Of a stretch of DNA of 64,000 nucleotides, positions 54,413 through 64,000 are shown piece by piece (within the stretch, counting starts at the first letter, position 1; the number at the start of each line of letters is the position of its first letter). Where the stretch lies: contig JAITGO010000019.1 of assembly GCA_031280615.1 (NCBI GenBank), forward strand, positions 28,457 through 92,456, given 5' to 3'. A program made the translations under genes and the position numbers. This DNA comes from Desulfobulbus sp. Lineage in GTDB: Bacteria; Desulfobacterota; Desulfobulbia; Desulfobulbales; Desulfobulbaceae. Below the pieces are notes generated by a model. It made no database searches, had not been told where the DNA came from, and worked only from the letters and a program-made list of their open reading frames with translations.

Positions 54413-55195
54413 ATGAAATACAAGACGATCAGCCTGCGGAAAGAAAACGGCCTGGCCATTTTGACCTTGCAGCGGCCGGAGAACTTGCATGCGCTGAACA
54501 GCCAGATGCTCGGTGAACTGGGCGCGGCCCTGGCCGATATCGAACGGGAAGAGCGGCTTGGGGGCGTCATCCTCACCGGCGGTAGCCAGTGTTTTTCCGC
54601 GGGATTCGATGTCGGCGAAATCAGCGGATTTGCGGCGGTTGCCGATATGCGCCGGTTTTTCCGGGAGAGCCATGCCGTTTTCGAGCGCCTGGAGGAGCTG
54701 GAAAAGCCGGTCATTGCCGCCATTGCCGGTCTGTGTCTGGGAGGTGGCTGCGAGCTGGCCCTGGCCTGCGACCTGCGCATCGCCGCCGACAACGCCTCGT
54801 TCGGCCAGCCGGAAATCAAGATCGGCATGATCCCCGGCGGCGGTGCCACCCAACGGCTGCCCCGGCTGATCGGCATGACCAAGGCCAAGGAGTTGCTGCT
54901 GACCGGCGATTATGTCGATGCCTCGGAGGCGGCGCGGATCGGCCTGGTCAACAAGGTCGTTCCCGCAGCTTCGCTGCTCGAGGCGGCACGGGCCATGGCC
55001 AACAAAATCCTCCAGCATTCGCGCTGCGCGGTGAAGGCCGCCAAGCTGGCCGTCAACGGCGGGGCGCACATGGATATCAAATCGGGTATTGCTCACGAGG
55101 CCCGTTGCCTGGATGTCCTGTTCGCAACCCATGAGCAACACGAGGGGATAACTGCATTCATGGAAAAGCGAAGGCCGGTTTTCAAACAGCCGTAA
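54413..55195 (+). CDS. Enoyl-CoA hydratase (crotonase family)
   Basis: 260 residues with the crotonase signature: oxyanion-hole segments (CFSAGFDVGE and IAGLCLGGGCELALACD), both catalytic Glu positions (in GGGCE and in FGQPEIKIGMIPGGGATQRL) and a C-terminal helix. It hydrates a 2-enoyl-CoA in beta-oxidation. It is the first gene of the operon behind the sigma-54-type promoter at 54280. No strong ribosome site precedes the ATG; a leader hairpin contains the only GAGG. Confidence 0.93.
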   Translation: MKYKTISLRKENGLAILTLQRPENLHALNSQMLGELGAALADIEREERLGGVILTGGSQCFSAGFDVGEISGFAAVADMRRFFRESHAVFERLEELEKPVIAAIAGLCLGGGCELALACDLRIAADNASFGQPEIKIGMIPGGGATQRLPRLIGMTKAKELLLTGDYVDASEAARIGLVNKVVPAASLLEAARAMANKILQHSRCAVKAAKLAVNGGAHMDIKSGIAHEARCLDVLFATHEQHEGITAFMEKRRPVFKQP

Positions 55196-55308
55196 AGGCC
55201 GTAAACAGGGCGCCTGCCTCGGTTGGACGCGGCTGGGCTTGCTTTGATTCAGCAAGAATAGAGACGGAATCGTCGTTTAAAATTGTCTTCAGGAATAAGG
55301 AGCGAAGT

Positions 55309-56484
<1,176 letters not shown>

Positions 56485-56557
56485 TCGCGTCGCTACGGTT
56501 GCGGCTGGCTGATAGACGGGTTGTATCCATTATTTGATTGGAGAAAAATTTCCTCCA

Positions 56558-56630
56558 GCCGGAATGGCGGCAGGGAAAACACAAGGGGCCTCTCATTATT
56601 GTGAGAGATTGTTTTTGCCGTCATTCCGGC
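56558..56630. repeat. Large imperfect palindrome with inner hairpin
   Basis: GCCGGAATGGCGGCA (56558-56572) and TGCCGTCATTCCGGC (56616-56630) form 15-base arms with one mismatch. Inside them CTCTCA (56590-56595) and TGAGAG (56602-56607) form a second stem. It occupies the 305-base gap between the thiolase and the membrane protein. It could be a REP-like element or an attenuator within the operon. Confidence 0.6.
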
Positions 56631-56789
56631 GCCATGGGGGAGAAATCAAGATACAAGGGCGTTTGCCCATGACCAGTGCCGTAGGAGAATTGTTGGGGGC
56701 GGCGGGCTCGGGGGACACGAAAGCGGCCCGCCCCATGGTGACCGGAGAAAAGAAGAGAAGAATGTTCGCATCCAAAAAGGAGGAGACGT

Positions 56790-58037
56790 ATGGCAGGTGA
56801 AGGATTGCAGCCTCGTTGGGGACAACCCCTGACCGGCATTGTATCGTTTTGCTGTTTCTTTGTCTTGGCGATGATTACATGGTTCATTTTCAGCGATCCG
56901 CGCGGGCCGATCGGATGGTTTCCCTATCCGTTCGTCATGTACCTCGCCATGATGATCCTGGTCGGGCTCTGGCAGCACATGTTTCTCGGCGACTGGCCGT
57001 TCCAGAACATCTCCCAGCCCTGGCGCGGCGTGGTCATGACCATCGCCAACGTGGTCATCGTCTGGTTCGTGATCGATGTTCTCTTCTACCGGGTGCTGGG
57101 CACCGGCTTCAATTTCCTCAGTTATTACGGTCTGGAAGCCGCCAATGCCGCCGGCAAGCTCCCCAAGATGGCGGCTGCCGGGGCCTCGGGCCTGCTGGCG
57201 CAGGTGGCAGTGGTCGGCTTCGTCCTGATCGGCTTTTATTCCTATCCGGTGTTCACCATCTTCTTTGCCAAGTGGCCGGTGATGCCCTCCGATCTCAAGC
57301 AACCGGGCAAGGGGCTGGCGGAAATCGGCTGGGCCTCGCTCGTCACCCTCTTTTTCTATGCCGTCTTGATCGTACCCTTTTTCGGCTCGGTCTATCCGGG
57401 CCCGGTGCTGAATCCCTCCTGGTGGACCGGGATCGGCGGTACCGGCCATGTCCACTGGGTGTTCGGCTGGTGGGAATGGGCGATCATCATCCTGTTCATG
57501 ACCCCCAATGTCTGGCGGATGAAGCCGTGGACCCTGATCAACCTGCCGCAACCCTGGAAAGGGCTGGTGTGCATGCTCATTTCCTTTGTCGGCGCCTACG
57601 CCATTGCCCTGCTGTGCCGCCAGGTGATCCCGATGTGGGTGCCGGCCGAAACCTTTCAGCACCTGGAAGCCGCCAAGGGCGCCGCCGAAGTGCAACGGTT
57701 CCTGTGGCTCCATTCGGCTGAAATCGCGGGATTCACCCTGATCCCGTTTTTAATCTGGCATCATTATTTCGACGACCTGTCGCCCGGATCCAATCCCGAT
57801 AGTTGGGGCGGGTTTTTCTTCCGCACCGTCGGGGTCGGCGTTTTTGCCGCGATCAGCTACTCGATTTTCTATTACGGCAACTTCGGCCACTGGGCCTTGG
57901 GCAATCACCACATGACCGAGCTGGCCGAACGATTTTCCCACGGCGAATCGTTGGTCTGGAATTTCTGGTGGATCATTCCCCTGCTGTGGAACGACTGGTT
58001 CTTCCACAAGTGGCCGTTCTACGTGGAAAAGCATTGA
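56790..58037 (+). CDS. Polytopic membrane protein of unknown function in acyl-CoA operon
   Basis: 415 residues with about ten to twelve membrane helices and no signal peptide. It appears to be an internal duplication: WPFQNISQPWRGVVMTIANV in the first half matches MKPWTLINLPQPWKGLVCML in the second. Conserved-looking Trp and His residues (LWQHMF, GHVHWVFGWWEW, WHHYFDD, ALGNHHM) could bind haem or metal. GGAGG lies upstream. The place between thiolase and acyl-CoA dehydrogenase suggests a transporter or a membrane partner for electrons from acyl-CoA oxidation; neither can be shown. I do not recognise the family. Confidence 0.7.
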   Translation: MAGEGLQPRWGQPLTGIVSFCCFFVLAMITWFIFSDPRGPIGWFPYPFVMYLAMMILVGLWQHMFLGDWPFQNISQPWRGVVMTIANVVIVWFVIDVLFYRVLGTGFNFLSYYGLEAANAAGKLPKMAAAGASGLLAQVAVVGFVLIGFYSYPVFTIFFAKWPVMPSDLKQPGKGLAEIGWASLVTLFFYAVLIVPFFGSVYPGPVLNPSWWTGIGGTGHVHWVFGWWEWAIIILFMTPNVWRMKPWTLINLPQPWKGLVCMLISFVGAYAIALLCRQVIPMWVPAETFQHLEAAKGAAEVQRFLWLHSAEIAGFTLIPFLIWHHYFDDLSPGSNPDSWGGFFFRTVGVGVFAAISYSIFYYGNFGHWALGNHHMTELAERFSHGESLVWNFWWIIPLLWNDWFFHKWPFYVEKH

Positions 58038-58125
58038 AATAACGCCGGGGGCGACGCTGCCGGAGCAGGCGGGGCGCACCGGTTACCGCATTTGATACCC
58101 GAAGACATCAACAGGAGGAGTTACA

Positions 58126-59286
58126 ATGAATTTGGATTTAACCGAGGAGCAAAAGCTCATTCAGGATACTGCCCGCGATTTTGCCAAGGCCGAGTTGGAA
58201 CCGGTGGCTGCCCGGCTCGACCAGGAAAAGGACCGTGAAACCTTGCTTGCCAACCTGAAAAAATTGGCGGAGCTGGGGTTCATGGGGCTCAATATCAAGG
58301 AAGAGTACGGCGGCTCCGAAGCGGGAGTGGTCGCCTTCAGCGTGGCCATGACCGAGATAGCCCGGGCCTGCGCCTCGACGGCGGTGACGGTTTCGGTGAA
58401 CAACATGGTCTGCGAGGTGATTCAGGCCATCGGCACGGAAGAACAGAAAAATAAATACATCCCCAAGATCTGTTCGGGCGAATATGCGGCGGGCAGCTTC
58501 GGCCTCACCGAAAACAGCGCCGGCTCCGATCCTTCGGGCATGGTCACCACCGCGGTCAAGGACGGTGATTTCTACGTGCTCAACGGCTCCAAGATTTTTA
58601 TCACCAGCGCTCCCTATGCCGGCGTCTTCGTGGTCTGGGCCGTGACCGACAAGGAAGCGCCCAAGGGCAAGGGCATCAGCTGCTTTTTGATCGAGGCCGG
58701 CACGCCCGGGCTCACCATCGGCAAGGAAGAAAAGAAGATGGGGCAGCACGCCTCGGCCACCAACGAGCTAATTTTCGAGAACTGCCGCGTCCCGGCCTCG
58801 GCCATGATGGGCAAGCCCAACGACGGTTTCCGGATCGCGGTGGGCGAATTGGCCGGCGGACGGATCGGCATCGGTTCGTTGGGCCTGGGAGTGGGCCTGG
58901 CCGCCATGGACCACGCCACCCGCTATGCCAATGATCGGATGCAATTTAGCCAGAAAATCAGTAATTTTCAGGCTATTCAGTGGATGATCGCCGATTCCTA
59001 CACCGAGTTGGAAGCGGCCCGTCTGCTGCTGATGAACGCTGCCTTCCGCAAGGAGCATGGCCGCCCCTTTGCCAAGGAGGCCTCCATGGCCAAAATGTTC
59101 GCCACCGAGAGCGCCAACCGGGCCTGCTACAACGCCCTGCAGATGCTGGGAGGCTACGGCTATACCCAGGACTTTCCGATCGAACGCTATGCCCGGGATG
59201 CTCGCATCACCACCATTTACGAAGGCACCAGTGAAATTCAACGGCTGATCGTCTCCCGCGAGATTCTCCGGGGGCTTTCCGCTTAA
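58126..59286 (+). CDS. Acyl-CoA dehydrogenase
   Basis: 386 residues with the short-chain acyl-CoA dehydrogenase pattern: GSFGLTENSAGSDPSGMVTTA (FAD contact), MLGGYGYTQDFPIERYARDA and the catalytic Glu in TTIYEGTSEIQRLIVSREIL. It forms 2-enoyl-CoA and passes electrons to ETF, which is not encoded here. AGGAGG precedes the ATG. It is coupled in order with the CoA-transferase genes downstream. Confidence 0.95.
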   Translation: MNLDLTEEQKLIQDTARDFAKAELEPVAARLDQEKDRETLLANLKKLAELGFMGLNIKEEYGGSEAGVVAFSVAMTEIARACASTAVTVSVNNMVCEVIQAIGTEEQKNKYIPKICSGEYAAGSFGLTENSAGSDPSGMVTTAVKDGDFYVLNGSKIFITSAPYAGVFVVWAVTDKEAPKGKGISCFLIEAGTPGLTIGKEEKKMGQHASATNELIFENCRVPASAMMGKPNDGFRIAVGELAGGRIGIGSLGLGVGLAAMDHATRYANDRMQFSQKISNFQAIQWMIADSYTELEAARLLLMNAAFRKEHGRPFAKEASMAKMFATESANRACYNALQMLGGYGYTQDFPIERYARDARITTIYEGTSEIQRLIVSREILRGLSA

Positions 59287-59303
59287 ACAGCAAGGAGAAG
59301 ACC

Positions 59304-60257
59304 ATGAGCACAAATAAACGCATCACCCTGCAACAGGCAGCGGAAATCGTCAAGAATGGCTCCAGCCTGACCTTTTCCGGCTTCACCATCTGGCGGCGGC
59401 CCTTTGCCATCGTCTATGAACTGATTCGCCAACGCCGCCGCGGCCTGCACCTGATCGAGGTGAACGGCGGCCCCCAGACCGAGTTTCTGGTGGGGGCCGG
59501 CTGTGTCGACATCTGGGAATCCTGCTGGGTCGGGCACGAACTGTACGGCAAATACGGCGCCAACCTCTCGCGCAAGGTCGGCAAGAAGGAAATCCTGGTC
59601 GAGGACTACAGTCACGCGGAAATGATGTTCAGGTTCGCAGCCGCCGCCCAGGGCGCGCCCTACGCGGTCACCCAAACCTCGCTCGGCACCGACATCCACA
59701 ATCCGGAGTTCGACATGCTGGGGCGCGCCGGCAAGCGCGACGGCAAGCGGATTGCCAAGCAGAAGTACATCTTTGCCGACGATCCCTTCTTCGACGCCGG
59801 CCCTCAGGTGCTGATCCCGGCGGTGAAGATCGACGTGGCCATCCTCTGCGTTCAGCAGGTGGGCGAGGAGGGGACGGTCCGGGTGGCCGGCCAGCTTTAT
59901 TCCGACCCCGAGGCCGCCCGCGCCGCCGATATCACCATCGTCATGGCCGAGGAGATCGTGCCCGAGGAATACCTCCGCCGCCATGCCGACCACAACACCA
60001 TTCCCAGTTTCGAGGTCGATTACATCCTCGAGTGTCCCTTCGGCGCCCACCCGACCGGCTCGTTCGGCGGCTACGACGTCGACGGAGCCTTTCTCAAGGA
60101 TTTCTATGCCCGCACCCGCACCCAGGAAGGGTTCGACGCCTTTGCCGAGGAATGGATTTTCGGGCTCGACCACGTCGGCTACCTGGAAAAACTCGGCTGG
60201 CCTCGCATGCTGAATCTCCGGGCCAACACTGCCCTCAACTACAGACCCCGCAAATAG
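59304..60257 (+). CDS. CoA-transferase subunit A (glutaconate CoA-transferase-like)
   Basis: 317 residues, family I CoA-transferase, similar in length and layout to the alpha subunit of glutaconate CoA-transferase (320): SLTFSGFTIWRRPFAIVYEL, IEVNGGPQTEFLVGAGCVD and DPFFDAGPQVLIPAVKIDVAIL. It activates an organic acid by transferring CoA from a donor such as acetyl-CoA. It starts 17 bases after the dehydrogenase. The true substrate may be glutaconate, glutarate or another acid; I cannot tell from sequence. Confidence 0.88.
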   Translation: MSTNKRITLQQAAEIVKNGSSLTFSGFTIWRRPFAIVYELIRQRRRGLHLIEVNGGPQTEFLVGAGCVDIWESCWVGHELYGKYGANLSRKVGKKEILVEDYSHAEMMFRFAAAAQGAPYAVTQTSLGTDIHNPEFDMLGRAGKRDGKRIAKQKYIFADDPFFDAGPQVLIPAVKIDVAILCVQQVGEEGTVRVAGQLYSDPEAARAADITIVMAEEIVPEEYLRRHADHNTIPSFEVDYILECPFGAHPTGSFGGYDVDGAFLKDFYARTRTQEGFDAFAEEWIFGLDHVGYLEKLGWPRMLNLRANTALNYRPRK

Positions 60258-60272
60258 AAGGGAGGAGTCACG

Positions 60273-61091
60273 ATGAGCAATTACGCATCGCCCGAAGAAT
60301 ACGGCCTGGCGGATCTGCTGTGCTGCGCCGCCTCGCGTGAAGTACAGGACAACGAAATCGTTTTCGCCGGCACCGGCCTGCCCATGGTGGCCATCATGCT
60401 GGCCCAGAAGACCCACGCCCCGAACCTGAAGCTGATCTTCGAGGCCGGCACCCTCGACGGACGGCCGCCGGAACTGCCTACCTCGGTCGGCGACGCCCGT
60501 TGCGAAACCGGCGCCTCGCGTTCTTCCGGCCTGTATGACGCCTTTTCCATCGCCCAGCGCGGCTATGTCGACCTGGGCTATCTCGGCGGCGCCGAGATCG
60601 ACCAGTACGGCAACGTCAACACTACCTGCATCGGCAACTATCTGGAACCGGAACTCCGGCTCACCGGCAGCGGCGGCAATCCGGACATCAACGCTTTTGC
60701 CAAGCGGACGGTTTTTATCATGGTGCACGAAAAACGCCGCTTCGTCGAGCAGGTGAGCTACATCACCAGCCCCGGCTGGCGGGTGAAAAAATGGCCGGGC
60801 GGCGAATGGGTGCATCGCCGCGAGCTGTACGGCGCTGCCTTTCGCGGCGGTCCCTCGGCAGTGATCAGCACCGCCGGCGTATTCCGCTTCGACGAGAACG
60901 ACGGCCATATGTACCTGGATACCTGCCATCCCGGCAAGACGCCGGCTGAAATCAAGGAACTTTGCCAGTTTAACCTCGACGTTTCCCGGGTCAAAGGCGA
61001 AACCGCGCCACCGACCAGGGAAGAATTGCATTTCATCCACGATGTGCTCGATCCGGATCAGATCTTCATCCCCAAGGTGAAAAAGGCCTGA
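60273..61091 (+). CDS. CoA-transferase subunit B (glutaconate CoA-transferase-like)
   Basis: 272 residues, matching the beta subunit (266 in the known enzyme). The segment LKLIFEAGTLDGRPPELPTS carries the probable catalytic Glu (residue 57; Glu54 in the characterised enzyme). GYLGGAEIDQYGNVNTT is also conserved in family I. It is 15 bases after subunit A and is followed by a terminator. With the hydratase, thiolase and dehydrogenase it completes an acid-activation and beta-oxidation set. Confidence 0.9.
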   Translation: MSNYASPEEYGLADLLCCAASREVQDNEIVFAGTGLPMVAIMLAQKTHAPNLKLIFEAGTLDGRPPELPTSVGDARCETGASRSSGLYDAFSIAQRGYVDLGYLGGAEIDQYGNVNTTCIGNYLEPELRLTGSGGNPDINAFAKRTVFIMVHEKRRFVEQVSYITSPGWRVKKWPGGEWVHRRELYGAAFRGGPSAVISTAGVFRFDENDGHMYLDTCHPGKTPAEIKELCQFNLDVSRVKGETAPPTREELHFIHDVLDPDQIFIPKVKKA

Positions 61092-61117
61092 TCGCTCGCG
61101 GGACACACGTCCAATGG

Positions 61118-61153
61118 GCCGGATATCGCCACAGGCGGTATCCGGCTTTTTTT
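61118..61153 (+). terminator. Terminator after the acyl-CoA operon
   Basis: GCCGGATATCGCC (61118-61130) pairs with GGCGGTATCCGGC (61134-61146) with one mismatch, followed by seven T. It lies 26 bases after the last gene. Confidence 0.9.
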
Positions 61154-61250
61154 ATGTTTTCATCGTGGTGCTTGATCCCTTGACTTGGCTATTGGCTACG
61201 TGGCTCTCTGGCGCTGCTCCGGTGGACAGAAAAACGGTGCCGAACTTTTT

Positions 61251-62892
61251 CCTTAATCCGTGAGAAATAATCAATAAGACAAGGCTGGGTTTAAAATCAA
61301 CCATTTGATATTTTTATAAAAATATTGCACCATGCGCCTGTTCGAAAAACTCACTCAGCAGGTGAAAACATGAGACGAATGATCCTGGAGCAAAGCAGCG
61401 AAGAATTCTACACCAGCCACTCCGGCCTGGTCCTGGCCGGAGCCTGCATCAACCGGTACAGCGACCTCGGCCGACATGTCGGCAGGGTCGTCAAGGGAAG
61501 CGATCAGATTGCCGAAATTGATATCCTGCGCAGTTATCTTGGCCTGCTGTGTCTGGGCAAGAGCGATTATCAGGCCATTGCCGCCATGCGGGAGGACGAC
61601 TATTTCAAGCAGGCCCTGGGCATCGGTCGGATACCCTCGGTCGAGCGGCTGCGGCAGCGGCTGGACGAAGCCGGAACCGAGCTTATTCCGGTCATTAATC
61701 GGTGCTCGCGAACAATGCTCAAGCGGCTCAAAGCCCCGATCACTGGCTACCGGAGCGGTCTTGTCCCCCTGGACGTGGACGTCTTTCCCCAGGATAACTC
61801 CAACACCAAGAAGGAAGGCGTCAGCCGCATCTACAAGAACTACGATGGCTATGCCCCTATGGCCGCCTATCTCGGCATGGAAGGCTGGTGCCTGGAGGTG
61901 GAGCTCCGGCCGGGAAGCCAGCATAGTCAGAAGGGGTTTGTCGACTTCATCACGCGGGTGATTTCCGGCGCTAAAGAACTGACCAAAGAGTCGCTCCTGA
62001 TTCGCGCCGATGCGGGCAACGATGCCCAGGAGACCCTTGTGGCACTGGAAGAGGCGGAAAAGACTCACTACATCGTCAAAGGGAATCCCCGTGGCAGCGA
62101 TATCCGCAGCTGGCGCGATAAGGTGTTTGCCGAAGGGATGGTCAAGACGCCCAGGCCAGGCAAGCGGGTCTGCACCATGGTCGTCGGGGAGCGCACAAAG
62201 GTCAACGGCAAACCGTATACCTTCAAGCGCATCATCCGGGTGACCGAGCGGACCATCGATAGAAACGGCCAGTTTCTCCTTGCTGCGGAGCTCACCCTTG
62301 AAGGCTGGTGGACCGACCTTGCGATGGAGCCAGAAGACGTCATCGAACTGTATCGGCAGCATGCCACGTCAGAGCAATTCCATAGCGAGTTCAAAACCGA
62401 TCTTGATCTCGAACGGCTGCCGAGCGGTAAGTTTGCCACCAATGCCCTGATTATGGCCCTGGGTGGCTTTGCCTACAACATCCTTCGCTTTATCGGTCAA
62501 ACGGGCCTGATCGCCCCCTTCGGACCGGTGCGACATTCGGCCAAACGCCGGCGGCTGCGCACCGTAATCCAGGAATTGATGTACCTGGCCGCACGGTTGC
62601 TGACCACCGGCCGGCTGTTGAAACTGCGCTTCAGCCGACATTGCCCGGCCTTTGCCGCCTTCAGCGCAGTGTACTCAGGGCTGATGATGGCAAACTGAAA
62701 CAAACAACCAAAAGTCGGAATGCTACAGGGCATCCCTGTCTTGGTTGCTCGAAGATGCGGATTTTCCAGGAACAAGACGCCAGCTTGGCCGGAGCGTTCG
62801 GCGTATAAGCAACAGCATCAGCTCGCAAGGCTAACAATCGCTCTCGACAGATCTGAATCAGAAAATCCGGTCGCGGGTGTCACGGATTCAGG
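61251..62892 (+). mobile_element. IS1380-family insertion sequence, complete
   Basis: The left end CCTTAATCCGTGAGA (61251-61265) and the reverse complement of the right end, CCTGAATCCGTGACA, match at 13 of 15 bases and start with CCT, as in the IS1380 family. The element is 1642 bp, normal for the family, and contains one transposase. TTTTT flanks both sides (61246-61250 and 62893-62897), a 5-bp target duplication. The transposase frame is intact, so it may still be active. Confidence 0.9.
61370..62698 (+). CDS. IS1380-family transposase
   Basis: 442 residues from the ATG at 61370. It has the DDE-type core of the IS1380 family: LVPLDVDVFPQDNSNTKKEG with the first Asp, SLLIRADAGNDAQETL with the second, and EQFHSEFKTDLDLERLPSG near the last catalytic Glu. 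No frameshift or stop interrupts it. A TTG at 61325 would add 15 residues without support. The product lies wholly inside the inverted repeats. Confidence 0.93.
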   Translation: MRRMILEQSSEEFYTSHSGLVLAGACINRYSDLGRHVGRVVKGSDQIAEIDILRSYLGLLCLGKSDYQAIAAMREDDYFKQALGIGRIPSVERLRQRLDEAGTELIPVINRCSRTMLKRLKAPITGYRSGLVPLDVDVFPQDNSNTKKEGVSRIYKNYDGYAPMAAYLGMEGWCLEVELRPGSQHSQKGFVDFITRVISGAKELTKESLLIRADAGNDAQETLVALEEAEKTHYIVKGNPRGSDIRSWRDKVFAEGMVKTPRPGKRVCTMVVGERTKVNGKPYTFKRIIRVTERTIDRNGQFLLAAELTLEGWWTDLAMEPEDVIELYRQHATSEQFHSEFKTDLDLERLPSGKFATNALIMALGGFAYNILRFIGQTGLIAPFGPVRHSAKRRRLRTVIQELMYLAARLLTTGRLLKLRFSRHCPAFAAFSAVYSGLMMAN

Positions 62893-62963
62893 TTTTTGCT
62901 CCGGCAATATGAAAAATGGCTTTTTCAAGGCCGACTAGCATATTCTTCGTAAAAGACTACCAC

Positions 62964-64000
62964 TTACCACTCGTAACGTAATCCCAGATTGCCGATGAAC
63001 GCACGCTGGTTTTCATGATCCGCCTCGCCGATTCCGTGTTGAATACCGCCTTGGGCATAGAAACTCAGATGTTCACTGGTTTTGACACTTAAGCCGCCGG
63101 CATATTCCATCCGTTCTCCATGAATTACCAGTGGTACGGAGTCACCGTCGAACCGCGTTACCGCATCACCGCTCCAATCGCGCCAGTAATTCACACGCGC
63201 ATAAGGTTGCCATATTTTGCCGTCCTCAGAGGACAATGTCCATAGCCAGCGTAACCCTAATCGCACCGTCGTCATATATGTTGTACCAAGATCGACCTTT
63301 CCGAAACCGTCATCCTGCTCCTCGAAGTTTACGCGCTGCCAAATACCCTGTATCTGTGGCTCCAGAACAAAATTGTGTCCCTGCCGTAACTTCATCGGAT
63401 AACCGATCTCAAGTGAGGCCAGCGCCCCATTACCGCGAAGCGCAAGCTCCGTGTTTGGTGTCTGTGTTTCGCCATTGTAAGAGGTGCCTTGAAGTACGCC
63501 GTTCACGTACCATTCGTCAGCCCCGTAATGTGTCCAGTATCCTGCAAGTGAATAACCTGTTAGGTACAGATCACCCACGTTTTTTCGCGTGTAGCCGGAA
63601 GCGTCCGCGTTAGTAACAAGTCCATCTAAACATAGATCATTCCGCGAATAGGCCAGATAAAAACCGGCAGCATCGCGGTCGCCTGCTGCGCCCTCACGGC
63701 GAAAAATGTCCTGACCTGTCTGAAAACCCAAGAGGACTCCGTCGGTTGTGGGGTTAGTATAGGCCGCGTAGCGATGCTCTATGTGCTGTGCAAACAGGCG
63801 TCCCCAACCCCGTGCGTCTGGATTATCGCCGAGGCTAAAATGAGTCAGTGTATCGCCAATGCGCTCATGCATGGTACCAAGCATAGTCAGCCCTGCAATC
63901 AGGGCCGTCGGTTGCACTACACCGTAAGCAGGCAACTGAGGCCCCGTGATTGGATAGATACCCGGAGGCAATGATCCCTGAATCGGAGGATTAGATGGAA
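62964..64000 (-). CDS. Autotransporter outer-membrane beta-barrel domain (partial, runs off right edge)
   Basis: The minus-strand frame stays open from the stop at 62964 to the right edge, so only the C-terminal part (over 340 residues) is seen. It starts with a Pro-rich linker and IYPITGPQLPAYGVVQPTAL, the usual junction before the barrel, then GWGRLFAQHIEHRY, IDHLSFYAQGGIQHGI-like strands and a terminal RYEW with an aromatic last residue, as in Autotransporter (PF03797) barrels. The passenger domain lies outside the window. Codon use looks less GC-biased than in the operons to the left, and an IS lies beside it, which suggests acquisition by transfer. Confidence 0.85.
   Translation of the reverse strand, partial: PSNPPIQGSLPPGIYPITGPQLPAYGVVQPTALIAGLTMLGTMHERIGDTLTHFSLGDNPDARGWGRLFAQHIEHRYAAYTNPTTDGVLLGFQTGQDIFRREGAAGDRDAAGFYLAYSRNDLCLDGLVTNADASGYTRKNVGDLYLTGYSLAGYWTHYGADEWYVNGVLQGTSYNGETQTPNTELALRGNGALASLEIGYPMKLRQGHNFVLEPQIQGIWQRVNFEEQDDGFGKVDLGTTYMTTVRLGLRWLWTLSSEDGKIWQPYARVNYWRDWSGDAVTRFDGDSVPLVIHGERMEYAGGLSVKTSEHLSFYAQGGIQHGIGEADHENQRAFIGNLGLRYEW

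Noticed and set aside
59283..61106. A 607-residue minus-strand frame
   Set aside because: It mirrors the acyl-CoA operon CoA-transferase genes; the plus-strand genes carry the active-site motifs and ribosome sites.
61355..62362. A 335-residue minus-strand frame inside the IS
   Set aside because: It is antisense to the intact transposase and has no similarity to IS accessory genes.
61276..62742. Weak AAGACARGG inverted repeat as IS ends
   Set aside because: A better pair (13 of 15 with CCT ends and a TTTTT target duplication) lies further out at 61251 and 62892.

Overview
The window looks like a chromosomal segment of an anaerobic, polarly flagellated Gram-negative bacterium, most likely a Desulfobacterota (Desulfobulbus-like) sulfate or sulfur metaboliser. 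This is inferred from the GC-rich coding DNA, a sigma-54/sigma-28 flagellar hierarchy with FlhF/FlhG, NrfD-type quinone modules with a multihaem c7-type cytochrome, and an acyl-CoA oxidation operon that uses a CoA-transferase. No rRNA or 16S marker is present, so the taxonomy is an inference. I see no tRNA, rRNA or CRISPR array.

Region 1 (1-34.4 kb, minus strand) is an almost complete flagellar locus read right to left. The first transcription unit has a sigma-54-type promoter at 34348-34362. It starts with a large secreted TPR protein, then flgB-flgC-fliE-fliF-fliG-fliH-fliI-fliJ-motE-like-fliK-flgD-flgE, and ends at a strong terminator (20504-20548). A second unit starts at a 10/10 sigma-54 consensus (20287-20301): fliL-fliM-fliN-fliO-fliP-fliQ-fliR-flhB-flhA-flhF-flhG-fliA-(DUF2802-like)-flgF-flgG-flgA-flgH-flgI-flgJ. 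Late genes follow from two sigma-28-type promoters with an unusual 16-bp gap: (DUF5610-like)-flgM-flgN, then flgK-flgL, with csrA at the left edge.

Region 2 (34.5-41.0 kb) is a compact chemosensory-type module on the plus strand: a CheA-like ATPase without a recognisable Hpt or CheW domain, CheY, two CheX proteins and a large CheC/CheX-CheC/CheX-pseudoreceiver fusion. It ends tail-to-tail against a sigma-54 activator that has only AAA+ and Fis domains, a candidate master regulator of the sigma-54 flagellar promoters. A secreted SNase-type nuclease and an FtsH protease follow (41.7-44.0 kb).

Region 3 (44.4-53.8 kb) is the most unusual part. Two similar cassettes (tiny membrane protein, then a NrfD-family quinone-interacting membrane subunit, then a MerR-type regulator with a shared C-x5-C-x7-C motif) flank a four-cluster ferredoxin subunit, a hexahaem cytochrome made of two c7-like triplets, and a four-PAS sigma-54 activator whose PAS domains carry a repeated cysteine pattern. 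No molybdopterin or other catalytic subunit is present, so this looks like a quinone/periplasmic-cytochrome electron conduit under redox control.

Region 4 (53.8-61.2 kb) is a fatty- or dicarboxylic-acyl-CoA operon: enoyl-CoA hydratase, thiolase, an unknown polytopic membrane protein, acyl-CoA dehydrogenase and a two-subunit CoA-transferase, closed by a terminator. Its leader has a sigma-54-type promoter and three copies of a 16-bp palindrome placed like enhancer sites. Region 5 (61.2-64 kb) is an intact IS1380-family element with terminal repeats and a 5-bp target duplication, followed by the C-terminal end of an autotransporter that runs off the right edge.
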